Shown: positions 9,692 through 19,139 of the stretch, piece by piece
Numbering within the stretch: position 1 is the first letter of the stretch
Layout of the letters: every line of letters starts with the position of its first letter
NCBI GenBank assembly: GCA_016713365.1
Contig: JADJPG010000018.1
Coordinates: 1 to 64,000, forward strand
DNA length: 64,000 bases
Direction of reading: 5' to 3'
Source: Verrucomicrobiota bacterium
GTDB lineage: Bacteria > Verrucomicrobiota > Verrucomicrobiia > Limisphaerales > JADJPG01
Notes under the pieces: model-generated
What the model saw: only the letters and a program-made list of their open reading frames with translations
Told to the model about the DNA's origin: nothing
Database searches by the model: none
Position numbers and translations under genes: made by a program

Positions 9692-12600
9692 TTATGTAGT
9701 GATGTCGGGACTTTGTTTTGACTCTTGAGCAACCGCTTTGGAATTCCGTCCCTCCAACCATTCGTAAAGCGTCGGCAGCAGCACGAGCGTGAGGAACGTG
9801 GAAGAAATAATGCCGCCGATGACCACGGTAGCGAGCGGGCGTTGCACTTCCGCGCCAGCGCCGCTGGCGATCGCCATTGGCACGAAGCCGAGACTCGCGA
9901 CGAGCGCTGTCATCAACTTCGGTCGAAGCCGCAGCAGCGAACCGTCCCACACGGCGGTGCGCAGATCTGCGCCGCGTTCACGGAGCTGGTTGAAGAACGT
10001 GACAATCATCAAACCGTTGAGCACCGCAATGCCGCTCAAGGCAATGAATCCAACCGCCGCGCTGATGCTGAACGGCAAATCGCGCAGCCAGAGGGCAAAT
10101 ACACCACCAGTGGCCGCCAGCGGCACGCACAAGCTGATGAGCAACGTCTGACGCACACTCCGGAAAGTGAACCAAATCAGCATGAGAATCAGCGCGAGCG
10201 CCGCGGGCACGACCACCGTGAGGCGCTTCTTAGCTTCAATGAGATTCTTGAACTGTCCGCCGAACTCCACCGCGTAGCCGGCGGGAAGTTCGAGTCCGCC
10301 CGAGATCTTTTCCTGCGCTTCACGCACGAAGCTTTCGATGTCGCGCCCGCGCAAATTCACAAGCACGGCGGCGCGGCGTTGACCGTACTCGCGGGTGATT
10401 GCCGCGACAGTCTCGCCCATGCGCAGCTCCGCCACGCTGCCCAGCGGCAGCAATCCGCCTTCGCCCACGCGGACAGGCAGGCGTTTCAACTCCTCCACTC
10501 GATTGCGATTGCGTTCCGCGAGTCGCACGGTCACCGGCGAGCGCCGATTGCCTTCGACAATCGTGCCCAACTCATCGCCAGCGAGCGCGTGTTTCACCAC
10601 GCTGTTGATCTCGGCGGCGTGTAGATTGTAACGCCCCATCGCGTCACGACGCGGAATGATTTCCAGCAAGGGAGTCTTGCCCAAGGCATCGAACTGCACG
10701 TCCGCCGCACCGGGGATCTTTTCCAGAATCTCCTTCGCCTTGGTTCCCAGTTCCTGCATCACACCAAAATCATCGCCGACGATTTTCACCGAAAGATCAG
10801 CGCGCGTGCCTTCCAGAATCTCATTGAAACGCATCTCGATGGGCTGGCTGAACAAGTGCGCCTCACCCGGCACATGCAGTCCCAGCTCGCGCGTCATAAG
10901 ATTGGCCAGTTCATCCTTGGTAACCGGGTGGCCATTGACCTTGCGCCACTCGTTCTGCGGCTTGAGCATCATGTAAGTGTCAGCCACGTTCACGCCCATC
11001 GGATCGGTCGCGATCTCCGCCGTCCCCAAGCGGGCAAAGGTGTAGAGCACTTCCGGAAACTTCTGCAGGATCACCTTCTCGCCGCGCTTCTGCATTTCGA
11101 TGCTTTCGTCGATGCCGATGCTCGTCACACGAATGAAGTGCGTGGCAAACGAACCCTCATCAAGCTGCGGCACGAACTCCGCACCCAGCCGCTGATACGT
11201 CACAAGGGCCAATGCAAATAAACCAACACCGATCGCCACGACCACCCAGCGGGCACGCAATGCGAACCCCAGCACCGGTCGATAAACAACCTTCGCAAGG
11301 CGCACGAGCCAGGTGTCATCTTCCTCACTGTGGAATCCGGGGGACGGAGTCGCCGATCCGGAAGCGGGAGATTTCCTGCCGCCTCCCAGCCACGCCACGC
11401 ACAACGCGGGCATTAACGTCAGGGCAATGACCAGCGAACCCACAAGCGCAAAGATCACCGTGATGGCCATCGGCCGGAACATTTTCCCCTCAATGCCGGT
11501 CAGGGCGAGGATTGGCACATAGACCACCGTAATGATCAGCACGCCAAAGAACATCGGATTCACGACCTCCCGCGCGCCAGCGAGCACTTCATTCACACGC
11601 TCCCCCAGCGTCAGTCGACGACCCAGCGCACGCTGACGATCCATCAGGTGGCGGAGGATGTTTTCGACCATCACTACTGAGCCGTCCACGATGAGACCGA
11701 AGTCGATCGCTCCCAGGCTCATCAGGTTACCCGAGACCCTGCCCTGCACCATGCCAGTCATCGCAAACAGCAAAGACAGCGGAATGGCCAGCGCGACGAT
11801 GACGGCGGCGCGCCAGTTGCCGAGCATCAGGAAAAGAATCACCACCACCAGCACCGCTCCCTCGAACAAACTTTTCTCGACGGTCCAGATCGTCGAATCG
11901 ACCAATACCGTGCGATCATAGACGGGCTTGATGACCACGCCGGACGGGAGCTTGGTCTGGATCTCCTTCAGGCGCTCGCCGACCGCACGCGCGACGATCC
12001 GGCTGTTGTCACCCGCGAGCATCAATGCCGCGCCGAGCACCACCTCCTCACCATTGTAAGTCGCCGCGCCCGTCCGCACTGCGCGGCCAATCGCCACCTC
12101 CGCGACATCACGCACCAGAATGGGCGCCACACCCGCGCCGAACTTCAGCGGGAGGGCCGCGATCTCTTCCAGCGACTGCACGCGGCCCGCCGCACGGATG
12201 GAGACCGATTCTCCACCCACCTGAATTACGCTGCCGCCAGCGTTCTCCAAGTTTTCAGCGATGACCTCAGCCACCTCGCCGAATGTCAGTCCGACGCTGC
12301 GCAACTTCTGGGGGTCAGGCTGGACCACGAATTGTTTGTCGTATCCGCCGCTGGCGTTGACCTCCGCAAGACCAGGCGTGGACCGCAGGCGCGGCTTCAC
12401 CAGAAGATCGTGAATCTGCTTCAGCTCCATTAACTGCGCATCCCGGGTCGGCGGCTTGTTCGTGGCGGCCGAGTCATACTCGACCACGTAGTAAAAAATT
12501 TCCCCGAGACCCGTACTGATTGGCGCGAGCTTCGGAGCGACCCCGGATGGCAATTCCTCCATCGCATTCTGCAACCGCTCGCTGACGAGTTGCCGCGCGC

Positions 12601-12913
12601 GATAGATGTCCGTGCCGTCCTTGAAGACAAGCGTCACCTGCGACAATCCAAATCGCGACAGCGAACGCAGCTCCGTCACGCCCGCGATTCCGCCCATCTC
12701 CGTCTCAATCGGAAAGGTGACCAGCTTTTCAATCTCCTCCGGCGCGAGTGCCGGAACCTGGGTGTTGATTTGGACCTGGACGTTGGTGATATCCGGAACC
12801 GCGTCAATCGGCAGCCGCAGCGCCGACCACACGCCCACGCCGGCGAGGATAAACGTCGCGAAGAAAATTAAACTCCGCTGACGAACGGAGAGTTCAAGAA
12901 GACGGTTCAGCAT
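9692..12913 (-). CDS. Heavy-metal RND efflux pump, CzcA/CusA family
   Basis: The 1073-residue inner-membrane proton antiporter exports divalent or monovalent metal ions as part of a tripartite pump. The N-terminus (MLNRLLELSVRQRSLIFF, then RLPIDAVPDITNVQVQINTQ) is typical. The HME-type signature DFGLIVDGSVVMVEN is present in the fourth membrane segment, carrying the proton-relay Asp residues. Twelve membrane helices and two large periplasmic loops are seen and the length is normal. It sits 3 bases after the adaptor gene and 5 bases before a His-rich exported protein, so all are probably co-transcribed. The metal (Co/Zn/Cd versus Cu/Ag) cannot be decided by eye. Confidence 0.93.
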   Translation of the reverse strand: MLNRLLELSVRQRSLIFFATFILAGVGVWSALRLPIDAVPDITNVQVQINTQVPALAPEEIEKLVTFPIETEMGGIAGVTELRSLSRFGLSQVTLVFKDGTDIYRARQLVSERLQNAMEELPSGVAPKLAPISTGLGEIFYYVVEYDSAATNKPPTRDAQLMELKQIHDLLVKPRLRSTPGLAEVNASGGYDKQFVVQPDPQKLRSVGLTFGEVAEVIAENLENAGGSVIQVGGESVSIRAAGRVQSLEEIAALPLKFGAGVAPILVRDVAEVAIGRAVRTGAATYNGEEVVLGAALMLAGDNSRIVARAVGERLKEIQTKLPSGVVIKPVYDRTVLVDSTIWTVEKSLFEGAVLVVVILFLMLGNWRAAVIVALAIPLSLLFAMTGMVQGRVSGNLMSLGAIDFGLIVDGSVVMVENILRHLMDRQRALGRRLTLGERVNEVLAGAREVVNPMFFGVLIITVVYVPILALTGIEGKMFRPMAITVIFALVGSLVIALTLMPALCVAWLGGGRKSPASGSATPSPGFHSEEDDTWLVRLAKVVYRPVLGFALRARWVVVAIGVGLFALALVTYQRLGAEFVPQLDEGSFATHFIRVTSIGIDESIEMQKRGEKVILQKFPEVLYTFARLGTAEIATDPMGVNVADTYMMLKPQNEWRKVNGHPVTKDELANLMTRELGLHVPGEAHLFSQPIEMRFNEILEGTRADLSVKIVGDDFGVMQELGTKAKEILEKIPGAADVQFDALGKTPLLEIIPRRDAMGRYNLHAAEINSVVKHALAGDELGTIVEGNRRSPVTVRLAERNRNRVEELKRLPVRVGEGGLLPLGSVAELRMGETVAAITREYGQRRAAVLVNLRGRDIESFVREAQEKISGGLELPAGYAVEFGGQFKNLIEAKKRLTVVVPAALALILMLIWFTFRSVRQTLLISLCVPLAATGGVFALWLRDLPFSISAAVGFIALSGIAVLNGLMIVTFFNQLRERGADLRTAVWDGSLLRLRPKLMTALVASLGFVPMAIASGAGAEVQRPLATVVIGGIISSTFLTLVLLPTLYEWLEGRNSKAVAQESKQSPDITT

Positions 12914-12916
12914 GGC

Positions 12917-13735
12917 TTAGCCCTTCCCCTTCTTCGGTGGCGCGGGACAACAACCCTGGCCGCCCTTTTGCGCACGCAATTCGACGAGCCAGAGATCCAT
13001 CGCGCCGCGGGTCACCACGCGATCGCCCACCAGCAGGCCATCCGTGATTTCGATTAACCCCTCCGAATTCGCCCCCAGCTCGACCCAGGTGAGCAAGAAG
13101 GCATCACCGTTGACGGCATACACCAGGTTTCCGGTCGAACCGTGGATGACCGCCTCGCGCGGCACCACGAGCACCTCTCTTTCACCCGGCACCGACAGAG
13201 TGACATCAGCGAACTCTCCGGAACTCAATGCAGACAGGTCGCCGCGAGGCGCCACGATGATCTCCGCGTCATCGTTCAACAGCGGTCTGGTGATTTGCTG
13301 AACTTCACCAGTGACAGACAAACCAGAACGGGTCACGAGTCGGGCTGGCATTCCGGGGCGCAATACCTTCGCGTCGTTCGTGGATACCGTGCCCAAGACC
13401 AGCAACCCGGTGGGATTCCCGCCATCCGCTGCGCCGAACGCCCGGCCCACGAACCGCACTTCACGGGGCAACTTCCGTTCGCTGACTTCCACCGTCTGAA
13501 TCCCCAGCAACTTGCTCGTCTCCTCCAACAACGTGATGCCTTTGCCGTCTTTGTGCGTCGCTCCACTGAACGATTCGGCATCGTCGCCATGACTGTGACC
13601 ATGACCGCCACCGTGGCCGTGATCCGCCGCGCCGTGATCATGATCGTGACCATCACCTTCCTTGTGTCCGCAACCCGCCAGCGCGAGAACCAGCGTGATC
13701 GCGATGGTCGAAACGGTCGTGAGAGAGGGTTTCAT
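12917..13735 (-). CDS. RND periplasmic adaptor, short form lacking the coiled-coil hairpin
   Basis: A 272-residue lipoprotein-type adaptor (signal with LALAGC lipobox). The N-terminus is extremely His-rich (HDHDHGAADHGHGGGHGHSH), a likely metal buffer. The membrane-proximal and beta-barrel parts of a CzcB/CusB adaptor can be recognised (LRPGMPARLVTRSG, VLVVPREAVIHG, GLIEITDGLLVGDRVVTRGAMDL). The two lipoyl halves and the alpha-helical hairpin that normally reach the TolC channel are absent; usual lengths are 350-500 residues. No frameshift is visible, so this looks like a genuine short form. The start overlaps the TolC-like stop by 4 bases (ATGA), suggesting translational coupling. Confidence 0.8.
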   Translation of the reverse strand: MKPSLTTVSTIAITLVLALAGCGHKEGDGHDHDHGAADHGHGGGHGHSHGDDAESFSGATHKDGKGITLLEETSKLLGIQTVEVSERKLPREVRFVGRAFGAADGGNPTGLLVLGTVSTNDAKVLRPGMPARLVTRSGLSVTGEVQQITRPLLNDDAEIIVAPRGDLSALSSGEFADVTLSVPGEREVLVVPREAVIHGSTGNLVYAVNGDAFLLTWVELGANSEGLIEITDGLLVGDRVVTRGAMDLWLVELRAQKGGQGCCPAPPKKGKG

Positions 13736-15060
13736 TTCGTGTTCTCCTTTGCGTCCGCGACCACCGGCAACAGAGGCAGGCCGGTCAGAAGTTCGAGTTG
13801 TCCCGACGCCTCGACCGCTTCTTTGCGGGCGTCCAGCAGTGCCTCGACAGCCTCGACGTATTGCCGCTGCAATTCGACATACGTGGCCAGCGGCACCGCG
13901 CCAAGCCGGTAGTGGCGGTCGGCCAGCTCCGCCGCCTCCTGGAAATGCGGAATGGCGTCAGGCCGCAATTTGGCCAGCACACCCAGAGCGTGCTCATACT
14001 TGTGCCGGTAGTCGGCCACGTCGCGTTCCAGGCGGCGGCGCGCGGATTCGAGGGCAGCTTCCGCCTGCACGCGGCGGGCCTCCGCCGTATCCACCTTCGC
14101 GCGGTTGTCCTGCCAGAGAGGCAGCGGGAGGGAAACGGCCAGGCCGATGATGCGTTCGCGGCCACCCGCGCGTTCCTCGCTGATGGCCGGCCCGACAGCA
14201 AACGATGGGAACCGCTCATTGCGCGCCAACGCCACATTGAATCCCTGCTGCTCGAGCTCCGCGATCCGCAGTCGCAGATCGAAATTGTTGGTCGCAGCAG
14301 CGGCATAAGCCTCCTCCAGTCCCGGCGGTGGAGGAAACTGCGGCGGCGCCTTCGCCACCTGCACCGGGGCGTTCGGTGACTGCCCGCGCCAGTAATTCAA
14401 TTCGATGCTCAGGTGCTCAACATCGTGCTCGGCCTCGGCAGCAGTATGCTCGGCCTTCACGGAGGAAGCTTCAATGACCCTCGTTTCGAGCAGCGGCGTC
14501 AGCCCGGCAGGATCGCGGGCGACCAGCGTATCGCGCAATTCATTGAGCCGTCCGGCGACCACACGGGTGGCGGCAGCACGCTGCTGCGCGACGGCCAGAG
14601 CATGAGCCAACGAACGCACCCGGCCCGCCAGCGCGGATCGGAATTGCGCAAGCCCCAGCTGGGCGAGTTCGAGATCCCGGTTGGCAATCGCCTTGCGCAA
14701 CCCCACGCGCCCCGGCCACTCGAATGGCTGCATCAGGGACGCCGACCACGCCACGCCTTCTTCCGAAAGTCCGCCACCACGCACTGACTTCTGGCCGATG
14801 CCGACGCTCAATTCGGGATTCCCAAGGGAACCCGCCGAACGACGACCAGCCCTCGCGGCGGCAATCTCCGCCTCGTAGAATTTGACTTCGGGGTTTCGCT
14901 CCAGCGCTTCTGCCACGATGGCTTCAATCGAACGCTCCACCTCTGGCGCTGCAGGTGTGGAGGGCGTTTCGGCGGCACGCGCCGCGAACCCGGTCATCAA
15001 CACCACGATTGAGACGCACGCAGACCAGCACGGCGACTTAAAGAAAACTGTCAGCTTCAT
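13732..15060 (-). CDS. TolC-family outer-membrane efflux channel (CzcC-like)
   Basis: The 442-residue protein has a signal peptide and two OEP domains. Each has a long helical coiled-coil section, such as EAIVAEALERNPEVKFYEAEIAAARAGRRSAGS near the start and ARRVQAEAALESARRRLERDVADYRHKYE later. It forms the trimeric outer-membrane duct of the metal pump. It is followed with 4-base overlap by the adaptor, then by the RND pump. It is likely the first core gene of the efflux operon, and a small Cys-rich gene lies 111 bases upstream. Confidence 0.9.
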   Translation of the reverse strand: MKLTVFFKSPCWSACVSIVVLMTGFAARAAETPSTPAAPEVERSIEAIVAEALERNPEVKFYEAEIAAARAGRRSAGSLGNPELSVGIGQKSVRGGGLSEEGVAWSASLMQPFEWPGRVGLRKAIANRDLELAQLGLAQFRSALAGRVRSLAHALAVAQQRAAATRVVAGRLNELRDTLVARDPAGLTPLLETRVIEASSVKAEHTAAEAEHDVEHLSIELNYWRGQSPNAPVQVAKAPPQFPPPPGLEEAYAAAATNNFDLRLRIAELEQQGFNVALARNERFPSFAVGPAISEERAGGRERIIGLAVSLPLPLWQDNRAKVDTAEARRVQAEAALESARRRLERDVADYRHKYEHALGVLAKLRPDAIPHFQEAAELADRHYRLGAVPLATYVELQRQYVEAVEALLDARKEAVEASGQLELLTGLPLLPVVADAKENTK

Positions 15061-15171
15061 AATTCAGACCTACGACAGACCATTTCGGCACAGCACAACG
15101 GAACAGGAGACATCTGGACACGCCGGAGCGCGTCGGAACACGAGGGGAGTTCTCAGCAAAGGCGAGAACGA

Positions 15172-15591
15172 TTAGGAAGAGGCAGAAGGAGCGCGAGGAG
15201 GGAGAGCAGCGCGGTAAATGAATTGCCAGGAGACCGGTAGGTCTGGCGGCGCGGCAGTCAGGATGCCGAGACACACTTCAGCAGGAAGCGGGAGCGGCGC
15301 GGAAGCGGAACAAAAATCTGCGGCGGGCAGAATCGCCATTGCGGCCACCGGAACAATCTCCTGCTGGCGCGGTGACTGGTACTTCGCGAATTCGACGGCG
15401 CAACACGTGTCGTCATCGCCACAGGGTTCGCCGGAGTCTTCCGTGGAATGATGTTCGTCCGTGGAACAGCTGAAAAGTTCGAGATCGGTGAGGGCCTCGA
15501 TGCGGCAATGGGACATCAGCGGCACCCAGGCGAGTGCCAGCAGCAAAACCATCCATGTCCTCAACGTCCGCACGATCTGTAGATGCTTCAT
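15172..15591 (-). CDS. Small Cys/His-rich exported protein upstream of the efflux operon
   Basis: The start at 15591 gives 139 residues with a clear signal (MKHLQIVRTLRTWMVLLLA...). A longer frame to 15684 adds 31 residues that lack signal character. The mature part has a cluster of potential metal ligands: FSCSTDEHHSTEDSGEPCGDD followed by DTCCAVEF. The rest is Ala/Pro-rich. No domain family is recognised. Its position as the first gene before TolC-CzcB-CzcA and its ligand content suggest periplasmic metal sensing or binding. An inverted repeat sits directly upstream of the ATG. Confidence 0.65.
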   Translation of the reverse strand: MKHLQIVRTLRTWMVLLLALAWVPLMSHCRIEALTDLELFSCSTDEHHSTEDSGEPCGDDDTCCAVEFAKYQSPRQQEIVPVAAMAILPAADFCSASAPLPLPAEVCLGILTAAPPDLPVSWQFIYRAALPPRAPSASS

Positions 15592-15593
15592 GG

Positions 15594-15630
15594 CTGGAGA
15601 TTGTTCAATGACAACTTTCGTTGTCTCCAG
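15594..15630 (-). promoter_or_regulatory. Nested inverted repeat before the metal-operon leader gene
   Basis: Outer arms CTGGAGA/TCTCCAG (15594-15600, 15624-15630) enclose a perfect palindrome GACAAC-TTTC-GTTGTC (15610-15625). The two stems share bases, so they are alternatives. The outer arm ends 2 bases from the start codon at 15591. It could be an operator for a metal-responsive repressor or a hairpin that hides the translation start. No regulator gene is adjacent. Confidence 0.45.
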
Positions 15631-15701
15631 ACAGGAGATGCTATCGGAGGATCGTTTGGAGCGCTTGATGGGGAATTCGCGCATTCGCTCCCAGCGCGGG
15701 A

Positions 15702-16154
15702 CTACACGCTCTTTGGTCGGAGCAGGATTGCCTTCTTGCTGGTGCCCTCGACCTCAACGCTGTGGGTCTCGACCGCCGGATCATCGCGCAGCGCATTGTG
15801 AACGATGCGGCGTTCGAAGGCGTTCATGGGCTCGAGCTCCACCACGTCGCCCCACTTCCGAACCTTATCCGCAGCTTCCTGCGCGCGCTTGAGGAGCTCT
15901 TCACGAGCCTGCAGGCGATAGCCACCCACATCGACAGTGACCTTGGGCGCGTTATTGTCGGCCTGAAAGAGCAGACGGTTCAGAAGGTATTGGAGGTCGG
16001 CGAGAGTCTGGCCCTGACGGCCGATGAGCCGGCCGGAATCATCCGTCTTCACATCGAGCAGCAAGCCTTCCTCGTGTTGGTGCTCCTCGATCTGAACCTG
16101 ATAACCCATGTGATTGAGCAGTTGCTCAAGCGTCTCTTTCGGTGTGGCGGACAT
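15702..16154 (-). CDS. jag: Jag-type KH/R3H RNA-binding protein
   Basis: The 150-residue protein has a KH-like domain with the GRLIGRQGQTLADLQYLLN loop (about residues 41-59) and a C-terminal R3H domain (MNAFERRIVHNALRDDPAVETHSVE, about 108-133). The N-terminal Jag domain of longer homologues is missing. It follows yidC by 36 bases, the usual SpoIIIJ/Jag order. Family members bind RNA and influence membrane insertion and cell-envelope growth. Confidence 0.9.
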   Translation of the reverse strand: MSATPKETLEQLLNHMGYQVQIEEHQHEEGLLLDVKTDDSGRLIGRQGQTLADLQYLLNRLLFQADNNAPKVTVDVGGYRLQAREELLKRAQEAADKVRKWGDVVELEPMNAFERRIVHNALRDDPAVETHSVEVEGTSKKAILLRPKSV

Positions 16155-16190
16155 AATTTACTCAGGAGAAATGATGAGAGCCGCGATGGC

Positions 16191-18013
16191 TTACTTTTTC
16201 TTTTTCGGAGCCAGCGAAGCAGCGGGAGCGGCGGTCGCGGGAGCGGTGTCATCCGCAGTTCGGGTCAGCTTCATCTGGGCAATGCTCAGCAAGTTTTGCA
16301 CGGTCCAGTAGAGCGTCAAGCCCGCCGAGTAATTGTAGAGCATGAAGAGGAAGATCAGCGGGAAATACTTCATGATCTTCTGCTGGGCCGGATCCATGCC
16401 GGGCGAAGGCGGCGTGAGGCTGGCCTGCCACAGCATCGTTCCACCCATCAGCAGCGGAAGAGGGTTCACGTTGAAATCGATGCCGGGGATCGTGAAGATC
16501 GTGTCCGGTCGGGAGAGATCGTAAGCCCAGAGGAAGGAGGCGCCGCGGAGTTCGATCGCGCTTTGGACCATCTGGAAGAAGCCGATGAACACCGGGATCT
16601 GAAGCAGCAACGGAAGACAGCCGCCGAGGGGGCTGACTTTGTTCTCCTTCATGAACTCCATCATCTTCTTGTTCATCTTGGCCGGGTCATCCTTGAACTT
16701 TTCCTGGATGGCCTTCATCTGCGGCTGCAGCTTCTGCATGCGCTTCATCGAGCGCGTGCTCGCGGCGGTCAGCGGCCAGAAGAGGAGCTTGATGATGACA
16801 GTGATCGCGATGATGGCCAGGCCGTAGCTCAAACCGAGTGCATTGAGGCCGTTCATCGAAAGGAGGAGCAGGCGCGAGAAATAACCGAAGAAGCCGCCGT
16901 AGCCCATCACCGAATCGAGGCCGTTGTTCAGCTGCGCCGCGATGCGTTCCAGAGTGCGGTATTCCTTCGGTCCAGCAAACAGCAGGAAGCGTTGCTCCAG
17001 CACCTGTCCGGCGGCGAGATTGGTTTTCCGCGTAGTGAATGTTGATCTGGTAAGCCGATTGGTTGGTGCGCGAACCCGGAATGGCCGCGAGCTCTTGAGC
17101 GCTCGGAGACGGCAGGCGAAAGCGCGTTGCGGACACTTCAACGCCCGGCGTGGTGGGCATCACCGCGAGGAAGAAGAACTGGTTGTGCGCGGCCGTCCAC
17201 GAAATGTTGCCCGCCTGGCGGTACTCCGACCGCGGCGTGCCCGGGAAGCAACCGAGCGTCTTGTTCTCGAAGTAGCTGTAATCCGCCTTGTGATCGCTGC
17301 GCGCGGCGACATCGTACCAGTGCATGCCCACCAGCATTTCGTCATCTTGCGCATTCAACGGCGTGGCCGCGCCGGCGACCCATTTCTGCGACGGCAGCGC
17401 GACCGGTTGTGCCGAGCGGTTCTCGATGCGAGCGCGGGCGTTGACGAGGTAATTCGAACCAAGCTCGAACTCTTTCACCACGAACAGACCATTGGTCAGG
17501 AGCTTCTCCGCTCGAACGCCTGAGACAGTGCGAGCGGCGTTGGTTCCATCCGCCCACGTCGGTGAACTTGGAGATCTTGTAAACACTGTCGCCCGCGAGC
17601 GCTTCACTGCCAGCCAGAGCCAGCACGGGCTGCTGCGCTTGCGCGTTCAAGGTCGCAACGCGATTCGAGAGAATGGAGGACTTGCTGCCGCGCGCGACGG
17701 ATTCGGGATACTTCAGGAGTTCCACCACCTTCAATCCGCCGCCATGGGAAGTAAACGTGTAGCGGGCGACTTCGTTCGTGAGAACAACCAGCTCCTCGGG
17801 CGCGCCGGGCGTGGGAGCCGTCCACGGCACCGCGGGACCGCGCGGCGCTTCCAGCGCAGTCGTGGCGTTCGTCGCCGGGATGGTATTGGTGAGCGACGCG
17901 ACGGTGTTGGTCCTCGCGATTGGCGTCGGGGGATAAAGCACCGGGACGACCTGAGCCCAAAGGACGAACAGGACAAAGCAGATGCTGAGAACGATGACAG
18001 ACTTACGATCCAT
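16191..18013 (-). CDS. yidC: YidC membrane protein insertase, interrupted by two frameshifts
   Basis: YidC inserts and folds inner-membrane proteins. Three overlapping frames together give a normal protein of about 608 residues. The first (from ATG 18013, MDRKSVIVLSICFVLFVLWA) gives the first membrane anchor and start of the periplasmic domain. The second covers the rest of that domain (VKEFELGSNYLVNARARIENRS). The third gives the conserved insertase core (GYGGFFGYFSRLLLLSMNGL, MKRMQKLQPQMKAIQEKFKDD) and a KKKK tail. Breaks lie near 17549-17555 and 17029-17032. Each is repaired by adding one CG pair. As yidC is normally essential, sequence error is more likely than a true pseudogene. Confidence 0.88.
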
Positions 18014-18302
18014 TACGGCGGGAAATCAGAGGTGAAAGGGAGGGGTTTAGGGAAATCGCACGCGGAGGAACCGGATCAAATCCGAATCCCGCCCACGGAT
18101 GACAACGGCAAAGACGTCTACCGGCAAGGACCGCACCACGGCAGGCACCATGGACGCGCACAGCCTCAATGGCGTATTGGGAACAGGTGGGTTCGTAGCG
18201 GCAGCCAAATCCCATGGGGGCGAAGACAGCAGTCAAGATCGGCGAGACGACGACCTGATACACGCGCAACGCCCGCGTCAGAAGATATTGGAAAGGATTC
18301 AC
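18003..18302 (-). CDS. yidD: YidD membrane protein insertion efficiency factor
   Basis: The 99-residue protein shows the complete YidD signature: an amphipathic N-terminus (LLTRALRVYQVVVSPIL), the CRYEPTCSQYAIEAVRVHG motif with conserved Cys residues, and the RCHPWAGFGFDPVP block. It assists YidC-dependent insertion at the inner membrane. It overlaps rnpA by 4 bases and yidC by 11 bases, so the cluster is one operon. Confidence 0.93.
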   Translation of the reverse strand: MNPFQYLLTRALRVYQVVVSPILTAVFAPMGFGCRYEPTCSQYAIEAVRVHGACRGAVLAGRRLCRCHPWAGFGFDPVPPRAISLNPSLSPLISRRNGS

Positions 18303-18698
18303 TTTTCAGACACACCACTCACCTCAGAGTCGGCGCGAATCAATCGAGCTTTCTTCAGGGCCAGCAGAAAATCCGTTTGGACCTCGGAGAATGCCTTCCC
18401 GACAATGGAACCACGAGCCACCAACACCAAGTCGACGGGTTTGGACAGGCAGCGTTGATTGAGGCGAAACGCTTCGCGGAGCAATCGACGCGCGAGAACG
18501 AATGACGGCGTGCCCAATCTTTCGTCCGGTAATGACTCCCAAACGCGAAAGGTCCGTAGGCGGAAGATCCACCCAGTTCAAAATCAGACAGCCTTGCGCC
18601 AAACGCCGGCCCTGCACCTTGGCCCGGGCGAAATCACGCCCTTGCTTGATGCGACGCTCCCTGGGCAATCCCAACGGTGCAGGCGAGGAAGCGTCCAT
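18299..18698 (-). CDS. rnpA: Ribonuclease P protein component, frameshifted
   Basis: RnpA is the protein cofactor of RNase P, which trims tRNA 5' ends. Frame one (from ATG 18698) supplies RERRIKQGRDFARAKVQGRRL...GVITGRKIGHAVIRSRA. Frame two supplies RRLLREAFRLNQ...DLVLVARGSIVGK and the end. The break is in a CGCGCG tract (18489-18494). Restoring one CG yields IRSRARRLLREAF, the conserved RNR-type helix, and a protein of 133 residues. The start lies 13 bases after rpmH. Loss of this essential gene is improbable, so an error in the sequence is preferred. Confidence 0.9.
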
Positions 18699-18711
18699 GA
18701 ACGGAGCTGGA

Positions 18712-18849
18712 TCAGACTGGAGTGAGGCGCTTGCGGCCCACCCGGCGGCGGTTGCGCAGCGTGGCCTTGCCGCTCTTGGTGGAGTTACGATTCAGGAAAC
18801 CGTGCTGACGTTTGCGCCGGATTTTCGATGGCTGATATTGTCGTTTCAT
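18712..18849 (-). CDS. rpmH: Large ribosomal subunit protein bL34
   Basis: A 45-residue highly basic protein starting MKRQYQPSKIRRKRQHGFL and continuing with the bL34 pattern NSTKSGKATLRNRRRVGRKRLTPV. The length is typical. It is the first gene of the rpmH-rnpA-yidD-yidC-jag cluster, which in many bacteria lies near the replication origin. No DnaA boxes or dnaA gene were found here. Confidence 0.97.
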   Translation of the reverse strand: MKRQYQPSKIRRKRQHGFLNRNSTKSGKATLRNRRRVGRKRLTPV

Positions 18850-18942
18850 GTCTGTCTTCGATCTAAACTTTTTACCGGCTTCGCAAAAAATCCGTCAGTC
18901 TTTTGGAGCACTGCGGGACCTTCCTGCGCCACGGGAGGCGAG

Positions 18943-18970
18943 AGAGTAGCAGTGAACAAAGGTGTGTCAA
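18943..18970 (-). promoter_or_regulatory. Candidate sigma70-type promoter of rpmH cluster
   Basis: On the minus strand a perfect TTGACA (18965-18970) is followed after 16 bases by TACTCT (18943-18948), a weak -10 match. It lies about 95 bases upstream of rpmH. The -10 match is only 3 of 6, so this is tentative. Confidence 0.35.
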
Positions 18971-19139
18971 GCATCGGCCCGGAGACAAATCGGTCCGGAT
19001 TGCGATTGTCCAGATTCCCGGAAGCAGGGCGAAGCTCTCGCCTGCCAGCTGCTTCGGGCGCGGACGGCAAAGGCTGCTGGATTTCCAAACCAGTCGTTGT
19101 CACGTCGGACAATGGCGTGTATAGAGGCTCGAACAATTT

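Noticed and set aside
18850..19139. Possible replication origin next to rpmH
   Set aside because: No TTATCCACA-type DnaA boxes, AT-rich unwinding element or dnaA gene was found in the spacer.
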